Part shown: positions 8,659-18,389 of the stretch, piece by piece | Numbering within the stretch: position 1 is the first letter of the stretch | Layout: every line of letters starts with the position of its first letter | Assembly: GCA_018826295.1 (NCBI GenBank) | Contig: JAHJZX010000012.1 | Span: 1 to 64,000 of the forward strand | Length of the DNA: 64,000 nucleotides | Reading direction: 5' to 3' | Source of the DNA: Gammaproteobacteria bacterium | GTDB lineage: Bacteria; Pseudomonadota; Gammaproteobacteria; Enterobacterales; Alteromonadaceae | The notes under the pieces: model-generated | Told to the model about the DNA's origin: nothing | Seen by the model: only the letters and a program-made list of their open reading frames with translations | Databases searched by the model: none | Translations under genes and position numbers: made by a program

Positions 8659-10640
8659 GCTTCCTCCGGCGAGAAATCTACCAATTCGGCGCCATCTTTT
8701 ACCAGATCACCGGCGGCATAAAATACCTCATTAACCACACCGTTTTTCGGCGCTTTAATGGCGTATTCCATTTTCATTGCTTCCATAATCACCAGCGTAT
8801 CACCGGCTTTTACTGTTGCACCGGCTTTGGCTATTACCGCCACTATAGTGCCGTTCATTGGCGCGGTTAAACTGCCAGCGTGATCTGCGCCTTCCACTTC
8901 AGTGGCTACTTCAGTCTGGTAGATAAAGTCGTAGCGCTGATGCTTGATAAACACGCTGATGGTGTCGCCGTAGCGGCTTACCCGCACCTTAGTGCGATGC
9001 TCACCCAGTACTGCGCTTAACTCATCACCGTTTAGCTCGGCGCTGCAGCACAGCTGCTGGCCGGCAACGTCAATAACGTAATGCTGTTGCAGTTGCTGTA
9101 CTTTTAAAACGGAGCTTTGTTCGCCATGCTGCAGGCTGATCTCAACAGTTGGCGTTTCGTTAACGCGCCAGCCATGGCTGAATTGCCAGGGGCTAAAGCT
9201 GTTGCATGAGCTTTGTGGTGCTTTTTGCTGTTGTAAAATAAACAGCGCAGCCAGCAGCAGGGCCTGATTATTTTCTTTATTGGCCGGCGCAAACAAGCTG
9301 TGCTGATGCTTATTAATAAAGTTGGTATCAAGCTCGGCGGCTTTAAACGCCGGGTGCTCGGTTAAGCTGGTTAAAAAGCCCAGGTTAGTAGTAACACCTG
9401 CGATGCGGTAATCATCCAGCGCACGCAGCATGCGGGCGATAGCGCGGTCGCGGCTTTCATCCCAGACAATTAACTTGGCAATCATCGGGTCATAAAATGG
9501 CGACACTTCATCGTTTTCGACCACACCGGTATCTACCCGCACATGGCGGTTGGCTTCAGGCTGGCGTAAATAGGTTAGCTTACCGGTTTGTGGTAGGAAG
9601 TCGTTATCCGGATCTTCGGCATATACCCTAACTTCAATGGCGTGGCCATCCAGTTGGATATCATCCTGACTAAGCGGTAAGCGTTCGCCCGCGGCGACCA
9701 ACAGCTGCCACTTGACCAAGTCCTGACCGGTGATCATCTCGGTAACCGGATGCTCAACCTGCAGACGGGTGTTCATTTCCATAAAGTAGAAAGAACCGTC
9801 TTCGTCGAATAAAAACTCCACCGTACCAGCACCACGATAATCAATGGCTTTGGCCGCTTTCACCGCTGCTTCACCCATGGCTTTACGCTGTTCGCTGCTA
9901 AAGTTTGGTGCCGGTGCTTCTTCAATCACTTTCTGGTGACGACGTTGAATAGAGCAGTCACGCTCGGCCAGGTACACCGCATTGCCGTGGTTATCGGCAA
10001 ACACCTGAATTTCAATGTGGCGCGGTTTGGTCAGATAGCGCTCGATCAGCATTTTGTCATTGCCAAAACCGGCTTTGGCTTCACGACGGGCACTGGCTAA
10101 GGCGTCGGCAAACTCTTCGGCTTTCCACACCACGCGCATACCTTTACCACCACCACCATAGGCGGCTTTTAACAGCTGCGGGTAGCCAATACGCTCAGAC
10201 TCAGTTTTAAGTAGCTCATCGGCCTGATCATCGCCATGATAGCCCGGCACCAGCGGTACGCCGGCTTTGGCCATAATTTCTTTAGCTGCGCTCTTCGAGC
10301 CCATAGCCGTAATTGCACCGACCGGTGGGCCGATAAATATCACGCCTGCCTCATCACAGGCTTTGGCGAAGCTTTCGTTTTCCGATAAGAAGCCGTAACC
10401 CGGGTGAATGGCTTCTGCGCCACTTTGTTTAGCGATGGCGATAATTTTATCTGCGCGCAGATACGAATCTTTGCTAGGCGCCGGGCCTAACAAATAGGCT
10501 TCATCGGCCATACGCACATGGCGGGCATTAGCGTCGGCTTCAGAGTAGACTGCGACGCAGCGGATGCCCAGTTTATGCGCGGTGTCGATAACACGGCAGG
10601 CAATTTCGCCGCGGTTAGCTATTAATATTTTGCGAAACAT
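8655..10640 (-). CDS. liuD: methylcrotonyl-CoA carboxylase alpha (biotin carboxylase/biotin carrier) subunit
   Basis: Carboxylates its own biotin with ATP and bicarbonate for transfer to 3-methylcrotonyl-CoA by the beta subunit. The 661-residue protein has, in order, a biotin carboxylase N-domain ([14 protein letters not shown]), an ATP-grasp domain ([14 protein letters not shown], about residues 157-170; [14 protein letters not shown], about 291-304), a linker domain and a C-terminal biotinyl domain with the biotin attachment site [10 protein letters not shown] near residue 625. Its start overlaps the liuC stop in a TAATG junction. It is coupled to liuE downstream. The pairing with liuB and liuC identifies it as MCC rather than propionyl- or acetyl-CoA carboxylase. 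Confidence 0.96.
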   Translation of the reverse strand: MFRKILIANRGEIACRVIDTAHKLGIRCVAVYSEADANARHVRMADEAYLLGPAPSKDSYLRADKIIAIAKQSGAEAIHPGYGFLSENESFAKACDEAGVIFIGPPVGAITAMGSKSAAKEIMAKAGVPLVPGYHGDDQADELLKTESERIGYPQLLKAAYGGGGKGMRVVWKAEEFADALASARREAKAGFGNDKMLIERYLTKPRHIEIQVFADNHGNAVYLAERDCSIQRRHQKVIEEAPAPNFSSEQRKAMGEAAVKAAKAIDYRGAGTVEFLFDEDGSFYFMEMNTRLQVEHPVTEMITGQDLVKWQLLVAAGERLPLSQDDIQLDGHAIEVRVYAEDPDNDFLPQTGKLTYLRQPEANRHVRVDTGVVENDEVSPFYDPMIAKLIVWDESRDRAIARMLRALDDYRIAGVTTNLGFLTSLTEHPAFKAAELDTNFINKHQHSLFAPANKENNQALLLAALFILQQQKAPQSSCNSFSPWQFSHGWRVNETPTVEISLQHGEQSSVLKVQQLQQHYVIDVAGQQLCCSAELNGDELSAVLGEHRTKVRVSRYGDTISVFIKHQRYDFIYQTEVATEVEGADHAGSLTAPMNGTIVAVIAKAGATVKAGDTLVIMEAMKMEYAIKAPKNGVVNEVFYAAGDLVKDGAELVDFSPEEA

Positions 10641-11440
10641 TATGCGTCTTCCTTGCCAAGCCAGGCCGGTTTACGTTTTTCTAAAAATGCGCTTAAGCCT
10701 TCCTGACCTTCGGGTGACACCCGTATTTCGGCTATCGCCTGTTCAGTGTGGGCTATTACGTTGTTGCTGATCTTGCGGTTATAAATATTGTGGATCAACG
10801 ATTTAGCTGCGGTTAACGCTGCCGGACTGTTTTGCAGCAGGGTATTAATAAAGGTTTCTGCGCTGTCAGCTAACTCACCTTCACTAACCACTTCATGCAG
10901 CAGGCCCAGATGTTTGGCTTTTGGCGCCATAAAACGCTCGGCGGTTAAAAAATAACGCCGGCTTTCACGCTCGCCAATGGCGCGCATTACGTAGGGACTA
11001 ATGACCGCCGGAATAAGGCCAATGCGCACTTCGCTTAAACAGAAGCTGGCATTCTCTTCGGCGATGGCGATATCGCAGCAGGCGACTAAACCCAGGGCGC
11101 CACCAAAGGCTGCACCTTTAACTAAGGCCAGCGTAGGTTTGGGAAATTTATCCAACCGGTGCATTAAGGTGGCAAGCTCTGCGGCGTCGTTTAAGTTTTG
11201 CTGATAATCTTTTTGCGCCATCGAGCGCATCCAGTTTAGGTCGGCACCGGCAGAGAAATTTTTGCCGTTGGCGGCCAGCACCAAAACCCGCACTTCATCG
11301 TTATTGGCTAAGTCTTTCAGCACGGCGATAAGCTCGGCTATCATGGCATCGTCAAAGGCGTTATGCACTTGTGGCCGGTTTAGCGTTAAGGTGGCTACGC
11401 CGCGCGGGTCGATACTGACTTCTGTGTAAACCTGGTTCAT
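10640..11440 (-). CDS. liuC: methylglutaconyl-CoA hydratase (enoyl-CoA hydratase family)
   Basis: Hydrates 3-methylglutaconyl-CoA to HMG-CoA. It is a crotonase-fold protein of 266 residues. The oxyanion-hole segments are NGKNFSAGADLNWM and GAAFGGALGLVACCDI, and the catalytic region is CLSEVRIGLIPAVISPYV. The start is set at the internal ATG (MNQVYTEVSI) preceded by GGAGA; the longer frame upstream comes from the intergenic repeat. The assignment within the crotonase family comes from the operon context between the two MCC subunit genes. Confidence 0.93.
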   Translation of the reverse strand: MNQVYTEVSIDPRGVATLTLNRPQVHNAFDDAMIAELIAVLKDLANNDEVRVLVLAANGKNFSAGADLNWMRSMAQKDYQQNLNDAAELATLMHRLDKFPKPTLALVKGAAFGGALGLVACCDIAIAEENASFCLSEVRIGLIPAVISPYVMRAIGERESRRYFLTAERFMAPKAKHLGLLHEVVSEGELADSAETFINTLLQNSPAALTAAKSLIHNIYNRKISNNVIAHTEQAIAEIRVSPEGQEGLSAFLEKRKPAWLGKEDA

Positions 11441-11520
11441 TTTTTCTCCGAAAGTGTTAATGCAACTTGAGACTGCATTTCTTCGAAATCGCGGTTGCTG
11501 CGTGAAGTTTTTTCTGCGAA

Positions 11521-11768
11521 ACGCCATAAACCATCCATGGGGCTCGATTTGTAAACGTCTTCCGAACGTTTACCCTTCGGGCCAGCGAAGCTGTCCAAAT
11601 TCGTTCCAGACGAATTTGTCGGCCATCCATGGCCTCCAACGGTCGCCGAAAAAATCACATCCGCACCCGCTTGATATCCGATGCAGCAAGCGCGCAGTGC
11701 ACTTTGCTCAGAACCGTGTTTTTCAGGGACGAAAAACACGAGCCTACAGGGATGTATTCACGGCGTGT
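11521..11768 (-). repeat. MITE-like intergenic hairpin repeat, copy A
   Basis: A 248-bp element filling most of the liuC-liuB gap. Read on the minus strand it starts with ACACGCC and ends with GGCGTTT (an imperfect terminal inverted repeat with ACACGCC). In between are a 10-bp hairpin CGTGTTTTTC/GAAAAACACG, a box containing GGCCATGGATGGCC, two further perfect hairpins (CAAATTCGT/ACGAATTTG at 11597-11619 and GTAAACGT/ACGTTTAC at 11551-11573), and the box AATCGAGCCCCATGGATGG. The left and right boxes recur at 22594-22835, and the right box recurs at 19561-19649. It has no plausible protein gene, and the open frames crossing it are chance. Confidence 0.75.
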
Positions 11769-11817
11769 TCTGACAAAGTTGTACGGAGTGATTGCGATTG
11801 TCTGCATCTTAGTGGCA

Positions 11818-13425
11818 TCACATCCGAAACACGCCAAAACGGCTCTCTTCAATCGGTGCATTCAGCGCGGCGGCTAATGCCAGGCCTACCGTCATACGAG
11901 TTTGCGCCGGATCGATAATACCGTCATCCCACAAGCGACCACTGGCATAGTATGGATGCCCCTGTTTTTCATACTGCTCGATAATCGGCTGTTTCAGCGC
12001 TTTTTCGGCATCAGTTGACAGCGTTTCGCCTTTACGGGCTAAACCGTCTTTGGTTACCTGCGCCATCACGCCAGCAGCTTGTTCGCCACCCATTACCGAA
12101 ATGCGTGCGTTTGGCCACATCCACATCATGGTGGGGTCGTAAGCGCGGCCGCACATACCGTAGTTACCAGCGCCGTAGCTGCCGCCAATCAGCACAGTAA
12201 ATTTCGGCACCTTGGCACAGCTTACCGCCATTACCATCTTGGCGCCGTGCTTGGCGATACCTTCGGCTTCGTACTTTTTACCCACCATAAAACCGGTGAT
12301 GTTTTGCAGGAACAACAGTGGAATTTTGCGCTGGGCACACAGCTCTATAAAGTGTGCGCCTTTTTGTGCCGATTCAGAGAATAAGATCCCGTTATTAGCA
12401 ACGATGCCTACCGGATAGCCGAAGATGCGTGCAAAACCACACACCAGGGTTGCGCCGTAGTATTGTTTAAATTCATCAAAGTCAGAGCCATCGACAATAC
12501 GGGCAATCACTTCTTTTACATCAAACGGCTTACGTAAATCGGTGCCGACAATACCGTACAGCTCTTTGGCATCGTACAGTGGCTCTTGCGCCGGCTTAAT
12601 ATCCATCTGCTGTGGGGCAGGGCGGTTTAAGCGTGATACTGCATTGCGCGCCAGTTGCAGTGCATGCTCATCGTTTAGTGCATAGTGATCGGCCACGCCG
12701 GAGATTTTACAATGTACGTCGGCACCGCCCAGCTCTTCGGCGGAGACTTCTTCACCGGTGGCGGCTTTAACCAGCGGCGGGCCGGCCAGAAAGATGGTGC
12801 CTTGCTCTTTAACGATAATGCTTTCATCGGCCATCGCCGGTACATAAGCACCACCGGCGGTACACAGGCCCATTACCACAGCAATTTGTGGAATGCCTTT
12901 GGCAGACATATTGGCCTGGTTAAAGAAAATGCGGCCAAAATGCAGCTTGTCGGGGAATACTTCATCCTGACGTGGCAGGTTAGCACCGCCGGAGTCGACC
13001 AGATAAATACACGGCAGGTGGCAGCGTTCGGCAATCTCCTGGGCGCGTAAGTGTTTTTTCACCGTAAGCGGGTAGTAGGTTCCGCCTTTTACTGTGGCGT
13101 CGTTGGCAACAATCATACACTCAACGCCGCTAACGCGGCCGATACCGGCTACCACGCCGGCACTCGGTACGTAATCTTCGTAGCATTCCCAGCCGGCAAA
13201 CTGGCCGACTTCTAAAAAAGGCGAGCCCGGATCGAGCAGCTTTTGAATACGGTCACGTACAAACAGCTTACCGCGTGAGGTATGGCGCGCTATCAGTGCT
13301 TCACCGCCACCGAGTTTAATTTGCTGTACTTTGCTTTGCAGATCATCAACTACGGCCTGCATGGCAGCAGCGTTTTTCTGGAAGTCCTCAGAGCGAGGGT
13401 TTACTTTTGAGGTAATTCTGGTCAC
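11818..13425 (-). CDS. liuB: methylcrotonyl-CoA carboxylase beta (carboxyltransferase) subunit
   Basis: Transfers the carboxyl group from biotin to 3-methylcrotonyl-CoA, giving 3-methylglutaconyl-CoA. The 535-residue protein contains both carboxyltransferase halves. The N-half has [19 protein letters not shown] and [18 protein letters not shown]. The C-half has the oxyanion-hole region [19 protein letters not shown] and [18 protein letters not shown]. The start codon is GTG, with AAGGTG placed 6 nt upstream. Length and motifs match MCCB rather than the propionyl-CoA enzyme. A repeat element separates it from liuC, although the genes are otherwise collinear. Confidence 0.96.
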   Translation of the reverse strand: MTRITSKVNPRSEDFQKNAAAMQAVVDDLQSKVQQIKLGGGEALIARHTSRGKLFVRDRIQKLLDPGSPFLEVGQFAGWECYEDYVPSAGVVAGIGRVSGVECMIVANDATVKGGTYYPLTVKKHLRAQEIAERCHLPCIYLVDSGGANLPRQDEVFPDKLHFGRIFFNQANMSAKGIPQIAVVMGLCTAGGAYVPAMADESIIVKEQGTIFLAGPPLVKAATGEEVSAEELGGADVHCKISGVADHYALNDEHALQLARNAVSRLNRPAPQQMDIKPAQEPLYDAKELYGIVGTDLRKPFDVKEVIARIVDGSDFDEFKQYYGATLVCGFARIFGYPVGIVANNGILFSESAQKGAHFIELCAQRKIPLLFLQNITGFMVGKKYEAEGIAKHGAKMVMAVSCAKVPKFTVLIGGSYGAGNYGMCGRAYDPTMMWMWPNARISVMGGEQAAGVMAQVTKDGLARKGETLSTDAEKALKQPIIEQYEKQGHPYYASGRLWDDGIIDPAQTRMTVGLALAAALNAPIEESRFGVFRM

Positions 13426-13439
13426 TTAAGTCACCTTTA

Positions 13440-13459
13440 ACCGGGCCTGCAGGCCCGGT
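13440..13459. promoter_or_regulatory. 20-bp perfect palindrome between liuA and liuB
   Basis: ACCGGGCCTGCAGGCCCGGT is a perfect palindrome in the 64-bp gap between the liuA stop and the liuB start. In RNA it would form a very GC-rich hairpin with almost no loop, or a dimer site. No T-run follows on either strand, so it is more likely an mRNA-processing or stability element than a terminator. The role is inferred. Confidence 0.5.
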
Positions 13460-13489
13460 GCAGAAGAGCTGGAAAGGTTTGTCTTGCGT

Positions 13490-14659
13490 TTAGTTCGATT
13501 CGGTAAACAGTTCCCGGCCAATCAGCATACGGCGGATTTCCGAGGTACCGGCACCAATTTCGTACAGCTTGGCATCGCGTAGTAAACGCCCGGTAGGGTA
13601 CTCGTTAATGTAGCCGTTACCGCCCAGCAGCTGAATTGCATCCAGCGCCATCTTGGTTGCCAGCTCTGCTGAGTACAGAATAACTGCTGCCGCATCTTTA
13701 CGCGTGGTTTCACCGCGGTCACAGGCTTTGGCTACCGTATAAACGTAAGACTTCGCTGCATTCATCTGGGTGTACATATCGGCCAGTTTGCCCTGTACCA
13801 GCTGGAATTCACCGATAGACTGGCCAAACTGCTTACGATCGTGAATATACGGCACAACCACATCCATACAGGCTTGCATAATGCCCAGCGGACCGGCAGA
13901 TAACACAACACGCTCGTAGTCCAGGCCGCTCATTAATACCTTAACGCCACCGCCAACCTGGCCCAGCACGTTTTCTTCCGGTACTTCGCAGTCTTCAAAC
14001 ACCAGCTCACAGGTGTTAGAGCCGCGCATACCCAGCTTGTCCAGCTTCTGTGCGGTACTAAAACCTTTGGTACCACGCTCAACAATAAAAGCGGTAATAC
14101 CCTTAGAACCGGCGTTAATATCGGTTTTAGCGTAAATCACATAAGTGTGCGCATCCGGCCCATTGGTGATCCACATCTTATTGCCATTTAAAATGTACTT
14201 ATCGCCTTGTTTCTCGGCGCGCAGCTTCATGCTAACCACGTCAGAGCCGGCATTAGGCTCGCTCATCGCCAACGCGCCGATATGCTCGCCCGAGCACAGC
14301 TTGGGCAGATATTTCATTTTCTGCGCTTCAGTGCCGTTGCGGAAGATCTGGTTTACACACAGGTTAGAATGGGCACCGTAAGATAAGCCAACCGAGGCTG
14401 AGGCGCGACTGATTTCTTCCAGTGCTACTACGTGTTCTAAATAGCCTAAACCTGAGCCGCCGTATTTTTCATCGACGGTAATGCCCAGCAGGCCTAAATC
14501 ACCGAATTTACGCCACAGCTCATTCGGGAATTCATTTTTTTCGTCAATATGGGCGGCGCGTGGGGCGATTTCTTCGCGGGCAAAGGCGTTAACCTGCTCG
14601 CGGATCATATCTACCGTTTCGCCTAAATCGAAATTAAGCCCTTTATAACTGCTAATCAT
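13490..14659 (-). CDS. liuA: isovaleryl-CoA dehydrogenase
   Basis: FAD enzyme oxidising isovaleryl-CoA to 3-methylcrotonyl-CoA, passing electrons to ETF. The 389-residue protein has the acyl-CoA dehydrogenase signature [15 protein letters not shown] (about residues 133-147) and a C-terminal [20 protein letters not shown] followed by [19 protein letters not shown]. The catalytic base of isovaleryl-CoA dehydrogenases is on helix G rather than in the usual EGT loop. Here the loop reads GAGTSEI without the Glu and the helix reads [15 protein letters not shown] with a Glu, as expected for IVD. First structural gene after liuR, 33 bp downstream. Confidence 0.96.
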   Translation of the reverse strand: MISSYKGLNFDLGETVDMIREQVNAFAREEIAPRAAHIDEKNEFPNELWRKFGDLGLLGITVDEKYGGSGLGYLEHVVALEEISRASASVGLSYGAHSNLCVNQIFRNGTEAQKMKYLPKLCSGEHIGALAMSEPNAGSDVVSMKLRAEKQGDKYILNGNKMWITNGPDAHTYVIYAKTDINAGSKGITAFIVERGTKGFSTAQKLDKLGMRGSNTCELVFEDCEVPEENVLGQVGGGVKVLMSGLDYERVVLSAGPLGIMQACMDVVVPYIHDRKQFGQSIGEFQLVQGKLADMYTQMNAAKSYVYTVAKACDRGETTRKDAAAVILYSAELATKMALDAIQLLGGNGYINEYPTGRLLRDAKLYEIGAGTSEIRRMLIGRELFTESN

Positions 14660-14692
14660 TGTGGATCCCCGTTTGCTATGTTTTTCAACCGC

Positions 14693-15097
14693 TTAAGCGG
14701 TTTTATGTTGTTTGGCGTCGGCTAAGGTATCGCGGCAACGTTTTTCTACCGTTACCAGCTCCATCAGCACAACTTTGATATCGTCCATCTGCTGATGCAG
14801 TTCGGCTTTTTTCAGCTCAATCAGCTTCAACATGGTACTTAATTGGGTCACGCTGCTTTTATCAGCGTCATATAGTTCGAACAGTTGGCCGGTTTCGGCC
14901 AGGCTAAAGCCTAAGCGCTTACCGCGTAAAATCAGTTTTAACCGCACCCGGTCACGCTTGCTGTAAATGCGGGTTTGACCGTTACGTAAAGGCGTTATCA
15001 GCCCCTGATCTTCATAAAAGCGGATACTACGGGTGGTAATATCAAACTCTTTGGCCAGTTCGCTGATACTGTATGTTTTTTCTTCTTTTTCTGTCAT
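14693..15097 (-). CDS. liuR: MerR-family regulator of branched-chain amino-acid catabolism
   Basis: Transcription factor expected to control the leu/val catabolic genes on both sides. It has 134 residues: an N-terminal winged helix-turn-helix (YSISELAKEFDITTRSIRFY at about residues 8-27, then EDQGLITP), a wing (GQTRIYSKRDRVRL) and a C-terminal coiled-coil dimerisation helix. No cysteine cluster is seen that would suggest metal sensing. The start is set at the ATG with GGGGAAGG upstream; a TTG nine codons earlier has weaker support. It leads the leftward liu operon and faces the thiolase operon. Confidence 0.9.
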   Translation of the reverse strand: MTEKEEKTYSISELAKEFDITTRSIRFYEDQGLITPLRNGQTRIYSKRDRVRLKLILRGKRLGFSLAETGQLFELYDADKSSVTQLSTMLKLIELKKAELHQQMDDIKVVLMELVTVEKRCRDTLADAKQHKTA

Positions 15098-15135
15098 AAC
15101 CGCCTTCCCCGAAATCGCAGTCAATATAAGTGAAG

Positions 15136-15151
15136 TTTACGTAAAGGTAAA
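15136..15151. promoter_or_regulatory. candidate LiuR operator, liuR-proximal
   Basis: TTTACGTAAAGGTAAA lies 39 bp upstream of the liuR start. It has TTTAC/GTAAA inverted arms and contains the palindrome TTTACGTAAA. MerR-type LiuR sites in gammaproteobacteria are built on TTTACG/CGTAAA arms, as I recall the family. A related sequence occurs on the other side of the divergent region. Confidence 0.45.
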
Positions 15152-15285
15152 GCTGGTGGGTTGCTGCTAGGTTGGCAATGTTGCTATTTTTGCCCGCTTT
15201 GTAAAGCAAAAATGCCAGTTTGCGCTGGTCAGACTGTACACTTTGCTGAACCAAAAGCGCGGCACACTACCATAGTGTTAGGTGG

Positions 15286-15316
15286 TTGACGTTGGCGTAA
15301 ACGTAAATTTGGTGTA
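15286..15316 (+). promoter_or_regulatory. candidate LiuR-controlled promoter of the thiolase/valine operon
   Basis: TTGACG (15286-15291) could be a -35 box, followed by 19 bp before a weak -10 (GGTGTA). The spacer contains GGCGTAAACGTAAA. The long 19-bp spacer with an embedded near-palindrome (TTGACG-TTGG-CGTAAA) is what MerR-family activators need. The -10 match is poor, so the exact promoter is uncertain. Confidence 0.4.
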
Positions 15317-15362
15317 GGCTCTGGAGCAACTTTTTAGCCGACAGCTTTTTTTGGAGATTTTT

Positions 15363-16544
15363 ATGGCTACTGACAATATCGTTATCGTTGCTGCTAAACG
15401 TACCGCTATGGGCGGTTTTATGGGCGGATTAGCTGATGTAGACGCTACAGTACTGGGTGCGACTGCGATAAAAGCGGCATTGGAGCAAGCTGGTTTAAGC
15501 GGCGATGCGGTGAGCGAAGTGATTATGGGTAACGTGCTGCCGGCAGGGTTAGGCCAGGCACCGGCACGCCAGGCAACATTGAAAGCCGGTTTACCTTTAA
15601 CTGCTGGCGCTACCACTATTAATAAAGTATGTGGTTCAGGCTTAAAAGCGGTGATGCTGGCCAGCGATTTATTAAAAGCCGGCAGCGCCGATGTAGTGGT
15701 TGCCGGTGGTATGGAGTCGATGAGTAACGCGCCTTATCTGCTGGATAAAGCCCGCAGCGGTTACCGTATGGGCCACGGCCAGATTAAAGATCATATGATG
15801 TTAGACGGCCTGGAAAATGCTTACGACGGCAAAGCCATGGGCTGTTTTGCCCAGGGCACTGCAGATGAAAAAGGCATTGGCCGTGAGCAGATGGATGCCT
15901 TTGCTGTGCAATCGTTAACCCGCGCCCAGCAGGCGATTAACTCTGGTGCTTTCGAGGGTGAAATTACCCCGGTAACGTTCCAGACACGTAAAGGCGAAGT
16001 TACCTTTAACGTAGATGAGCAGCCAGGCAATGCCAAGGTAGATAAAATCCCAACTCTGCGCCCGGCGTTTGCCAAAGACGGTACTATCACGGCCGCTAAC
16101 TCCAGCTCGATTTCTGACGGCGCAGCTGCGCTGGTATTAATGCGCGAAAGCGATGCCAAAGCCCAAGGTGCTAAGCCACTGGCACGCGTGGTAGCGCATG
16201 CGACAAATTCAATGGAGCCGGCGCTGTTTACCGTGGCTCCGGTTGGTGCAATGCAACAAGTACTGCAAAAAGCCGGCTGGGATAAAGAGCAGGTTGACCT
16301 TTGGGAAATTAACGAAGCTTTTGCCATGGTAACCATGTTGGCCATTAACGAACTGGGCCTGGATGAGAGCAAAGTAAACGTAAACGGCGGTGCCTGTGCG
16401 CTGGGCCATCCTATTGGTGCCTCGGGTGCGCGTATTCTGGTTACGCTGATCCACGCGCTGCGTAATCGTGGCCTGAGCAAAGGCGTTGCCTCACTGTGTA
16501 TCGGTGGTGGCGAAGCCGTAGCGCTGGCCGTAGAAGTTTTATAA
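15363..16544 (+). CDS. acetyl-CoA C-acetyltransferase (thiolase)
   Basis: Cleaves acetoacetyl-CoA or 2-methylacetoacetyl-CoA with CoA. The product has 393 residues, normal for biosynthetic or degradative thiolase. The nucleophilic Cys is in [11 protein letters not shown] (about residues 85-95), the His in [16 protein letters not shown] and the second Cys in [12 protein letters not shown]. The start is the ATG of MATDNIVIV with GGAG 6 nt upstream; an earlier TTG is within the ribosome binding site. Its place opposite liuR joins acetoacetyl-CoA from the scoAB branch to acetyl-CoA. In the operon it could also serve isoleucine breakdown. Confidence 0.93.
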   Translation: MATDNIVIVAAKRTAMGGFMGGLADVDATVLGATAIKAALEQAGLSGDAVSEVIMGNVLPAGLGQAPARQATLKAGLPLTAGATTINKVCGSGLKAVMLASDLLKAGSADVVVAGGMESMSNAPYLLDKARSGYRMGHGQIKDHMMLDGLENAYDGKAMGCFAQGTADEKGIGREQMDAFAVQSLTRAQQAINSGAFEGEITPVTFQTRKGEVTFNVDEQPGNAKVDKIPTLRPAFAKDGTITAANSSSISDGAAALVLMRESDAKAQGAKPLARVVAHATNSMEPALFTVAPVGAMQQVLQKAGWDKEQVDLWEINEAFAMVTMLAINELGLDESKVNVNGGACALGHPIGASGARILVTLIHALRNRGLSKGVASLCIGGGEAVALAVEVL

Positions 16545-16599
16545 CAAACACTTTGACTGTCAGCGGCATTTAATAATTACACAGATAATAAGCTGGCAG

Positions 16600-16620
16600 T
16601 CTCCCCAAACAATCGGGAGA
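16600..16620 (+). promoter_or_regulatory. hairpin sequestering the mmsA ribosome-binding site
   Basis: TCTCCC-CAAACAATC-GGGAGA forms a 6-bp stem whose 3' arm is the Shine-Dalgarno sequence (GGGAGAAG) of mmsA, 6 nt before its ATG. This could limit translation initiation. Seen in the sequence; the regulatory role is inferred. Confidence 0.35.
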
Positions 16621-16626
16621 AGCAAT

Positions 16627-18123
16627 ATGACACAACAGGTTATGCATTTTATCGACGGCGAGTTTGTCGCACCAACAGGCGACAAACTGATCCCCGTTAC
16701 CAACCCGGCAACGCAGGACGTGATTGCGCAGGTGGCATGCGCCACGCCAAACGAAATGGAACGGGCAATTGAATCCGCTAAAGCGGCGTTTAAAACCTGG
16801 AAAGAAGTGCCGGTATCGGAACGTGCCCGTTTAATGATGCGTTTTGCGCATTTATTAAAAGAGCATCAGGGCGAAATTGCCGACATTATCTGCCGTGAAC
16901 TGGGTAAAACAGTAGAAGACGCCAAAGGCGATGTATGGCGCGGTATTGAGGTGGTAGAGCAGGCTGCTAATATTCCATCTCTAATGATGGGTGAAACAGT
17001 AGAAAACGTCGCGCGCAGCATCGATACCTACAGCTATATTCAGCCGCTGGGCGTGTGTGCCGGTATTACCCCGTTTAACTTCCCTGCGATGATCCCGCTG
17101 TGGATGTTCCCGATGGCTATTGCCTGTGGTAACACCTTTATTTTAAAACCGTCAGAGCAAGATCCGATGACGGTAAATAAAATTGCTGAGCTTTTCGTCC
17201 AAGCCGGCGCGCCAAAAGGCGTGTTACAGGTGGTACACGGCACAAAAGAGCAGGTTGATGCCATTTTGCATCACCCGGATATCAAAGCGATTTCATTCGT
17301 CGGTTCAGTTAATGTTGGCCAGTACATTTACAAAACCGGTACTGACAACTTAAAACGCGTACAGGCCTTTGCCGGTGCGAAAAACCACATGGTTATAATG
17401 CCGGATGCTAACAAACAGCAAGTTATCAATGCCTTAGTGGGCGCCTCAGTCGGTGCGGCCGGTCAGCGCTGTATGGCGATTTCTGTTGCGGTATTCGTAG
17501 GCGCCTCAGCGGACTGGATCCCGGAAGTAGCGGCTGCTATCGGTAAAGTACGCCCGGGTGTTTATACCGACCCTAACGCTGCCTATGGCCCGCAAATCAG
17601 CCCGCAGGCACGTGCCCGCGTGTTATCGCTGATTGAGCAAGGTAAAAAAGAAGGCGCGACCTGCGTACTGGATGGCTCTGACTGTAAAGTTGACGGTTAC
17701 CCGAACGGTAACTGGGTTGGCCCGACGGTGTTTAGCAACGTTACTACCGACATGGAAATTTATAAGCAGGAAATTTTCGGCCCGGTGCTGTCTACCATGA
17801 CAGTGGGTTCACTGGATGAAGCGCTGAAAGTGGTAAACGATAGCCCCTTCGGTAACGGTACCTCTATTTTCACTGCCAGCGGCGCTGCTGCACGTAAGTA
17901 TCAACACGAAGTTGAAGTGGGCCAGGTAGGTATTAATATTCCTATTCCGGTACCGCTGCCATTTTTCTCGTTTACCGGCTGGAAAGGCTCGTTCTACGGT
18001 GATCAGCATGCTTACGGTAAGCAGGCAGTGCGTTTCTATACCGAAACGAAGACGATTACAGCACGCTGGTTTGATGACGATATTCAGGTATCTGGCCCGA
18101 ATATGTCGATTAACTTGCGTTAA
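16627..18123 (+). CDS. mmsA: methylmalonate-semialdehyde dehydrogenase (CoA-acylating)
   Basis: Converts methylmalonate semialdehyde from valine to propionyl-CoA with NAD+ and CoA and release of CO2. The 498-residue aldehyde dehydrogenase-fold protein has the catalytic Cys in [15 protein letters not shown] near residue 285 and the MMSDH-specific [14 protein letters not shown], which replaces the usual ALDH Glu motif. It also has [19 protein letters not shown] near the C-terminus. It is second in the valine operon. The 266-bp gap after it is filled by structured non-coding sequence. Confidence 0.96.
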   Translation: MTQQVMHFIDGEFVAPTGDKLIPVTNPATQDVIAQVACATPNEMERAIESAKAAFKTWKEVPVSERARLMMRFAHLLKEHQGEIADIICRELGKTVEDAKGDVWRGIEVVEQAANIPSLMMGETVENVARSIDTYSYIQPLGVCAGITPFNFPAMIPLWMFPMAIACGNTFILKPSEQDPMTVNKIAELFVQAGAPKGVLQVVHGTKEQVDAILHHPDIKAISFVGSVNVGQYIYKTGTDNLKRVQAFAGAKNHMVIMPDANKQQVINALVGASVGAAGQRCMAISVAVFVGASADWIPEVAAAIGKVRPGVYTDPNAAYGPQISPQARARVLSLIEQGKKEGATCVLDGSDCKVDGYPNGNWVGPTVFSNVTTDMEIYKQEIFGPVLSTMTVGSLDEALKVVNDSPFGNGTSIFTASGAAARKYQHEVEVGQVGINIPIPVPLPFFSFTGWKGSFYGDQHAYGKQAVRFYTETKTITARWFDDDIQVSGPNMSINLR

Positions 18124-18158
18124 GGCAGCGTCTAGTGCATTTGTAGTGCGGTGCTTCC

Positions 18159-18228
18159 ACCGTAACAACACGCAGACCCGCGAATTTCTCCCAAATTCGC
18201 TCTTGATCGTCTGCTTAGTTGTTCCGGT
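18159..18228. repeat. nested inverted-repeat element in the mmsA-acd gap (first structure)
   Basis: Three nested stems share one axis: ACCGTAACAAC with GTTGTTCCGGT (18159-18169 with 18218-18228, one mismatch), GCAGAC with GTCTGC (18172-18177 with 18209-18214) and a perfect 8-bp GCGAATTT/AAATTCGC hairpin with a 5-nt loop (18180-18187 with 18193-18200). No T-run follows. It is consistent with a REP- or MITE-like palindromic unit or a structured leader. Confidence 0.55.
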
Positions 18229-18259
18229 TCCGCCCGCCTGCAAGTCCTGAGTAAATTAT

Positions 18260-18367
18260 CAATCGGAACAAGCGCAGCGTAAGGGGAATTAATTAGCGAG
18301 CGATCAAAAGTGAGGCTGGGAGAGCCGAACGGGCGAGCGTTTAAATCCCCTGAAAGCGTAGCGATTG
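18260..18367 (+). ncRNA. structured non-coding stretch before the acyl-CoA dehydrogenase (second structure)
   Basis: A 108-bp segment with three nested complementary pairs: CAATCG/CGATTG (18260-18265 with 18362-18367), GGGGAATT/AAATCCCC (18283-18290 with 18343-18350, one mismatch) and GGCT/AGCC around GGGAG (18314-18326). It ends 22 bp before the next start codon. It may be a repeat unit or a structured 5' leader of the downstream genes. It is not a riboswitch class that I recognise. Confidence 0.35.
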
Positions 18368-18389
18368 GTTAAGCGGTAAGGTTCCAACT

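Noticed and set aside
11437-11918. Several overlapping open frames on both strands in the liuC-liuB gap
   Set aside because: They follow the hairpin-rich repeat copy A; the translations are unstructured and differ in every frame.
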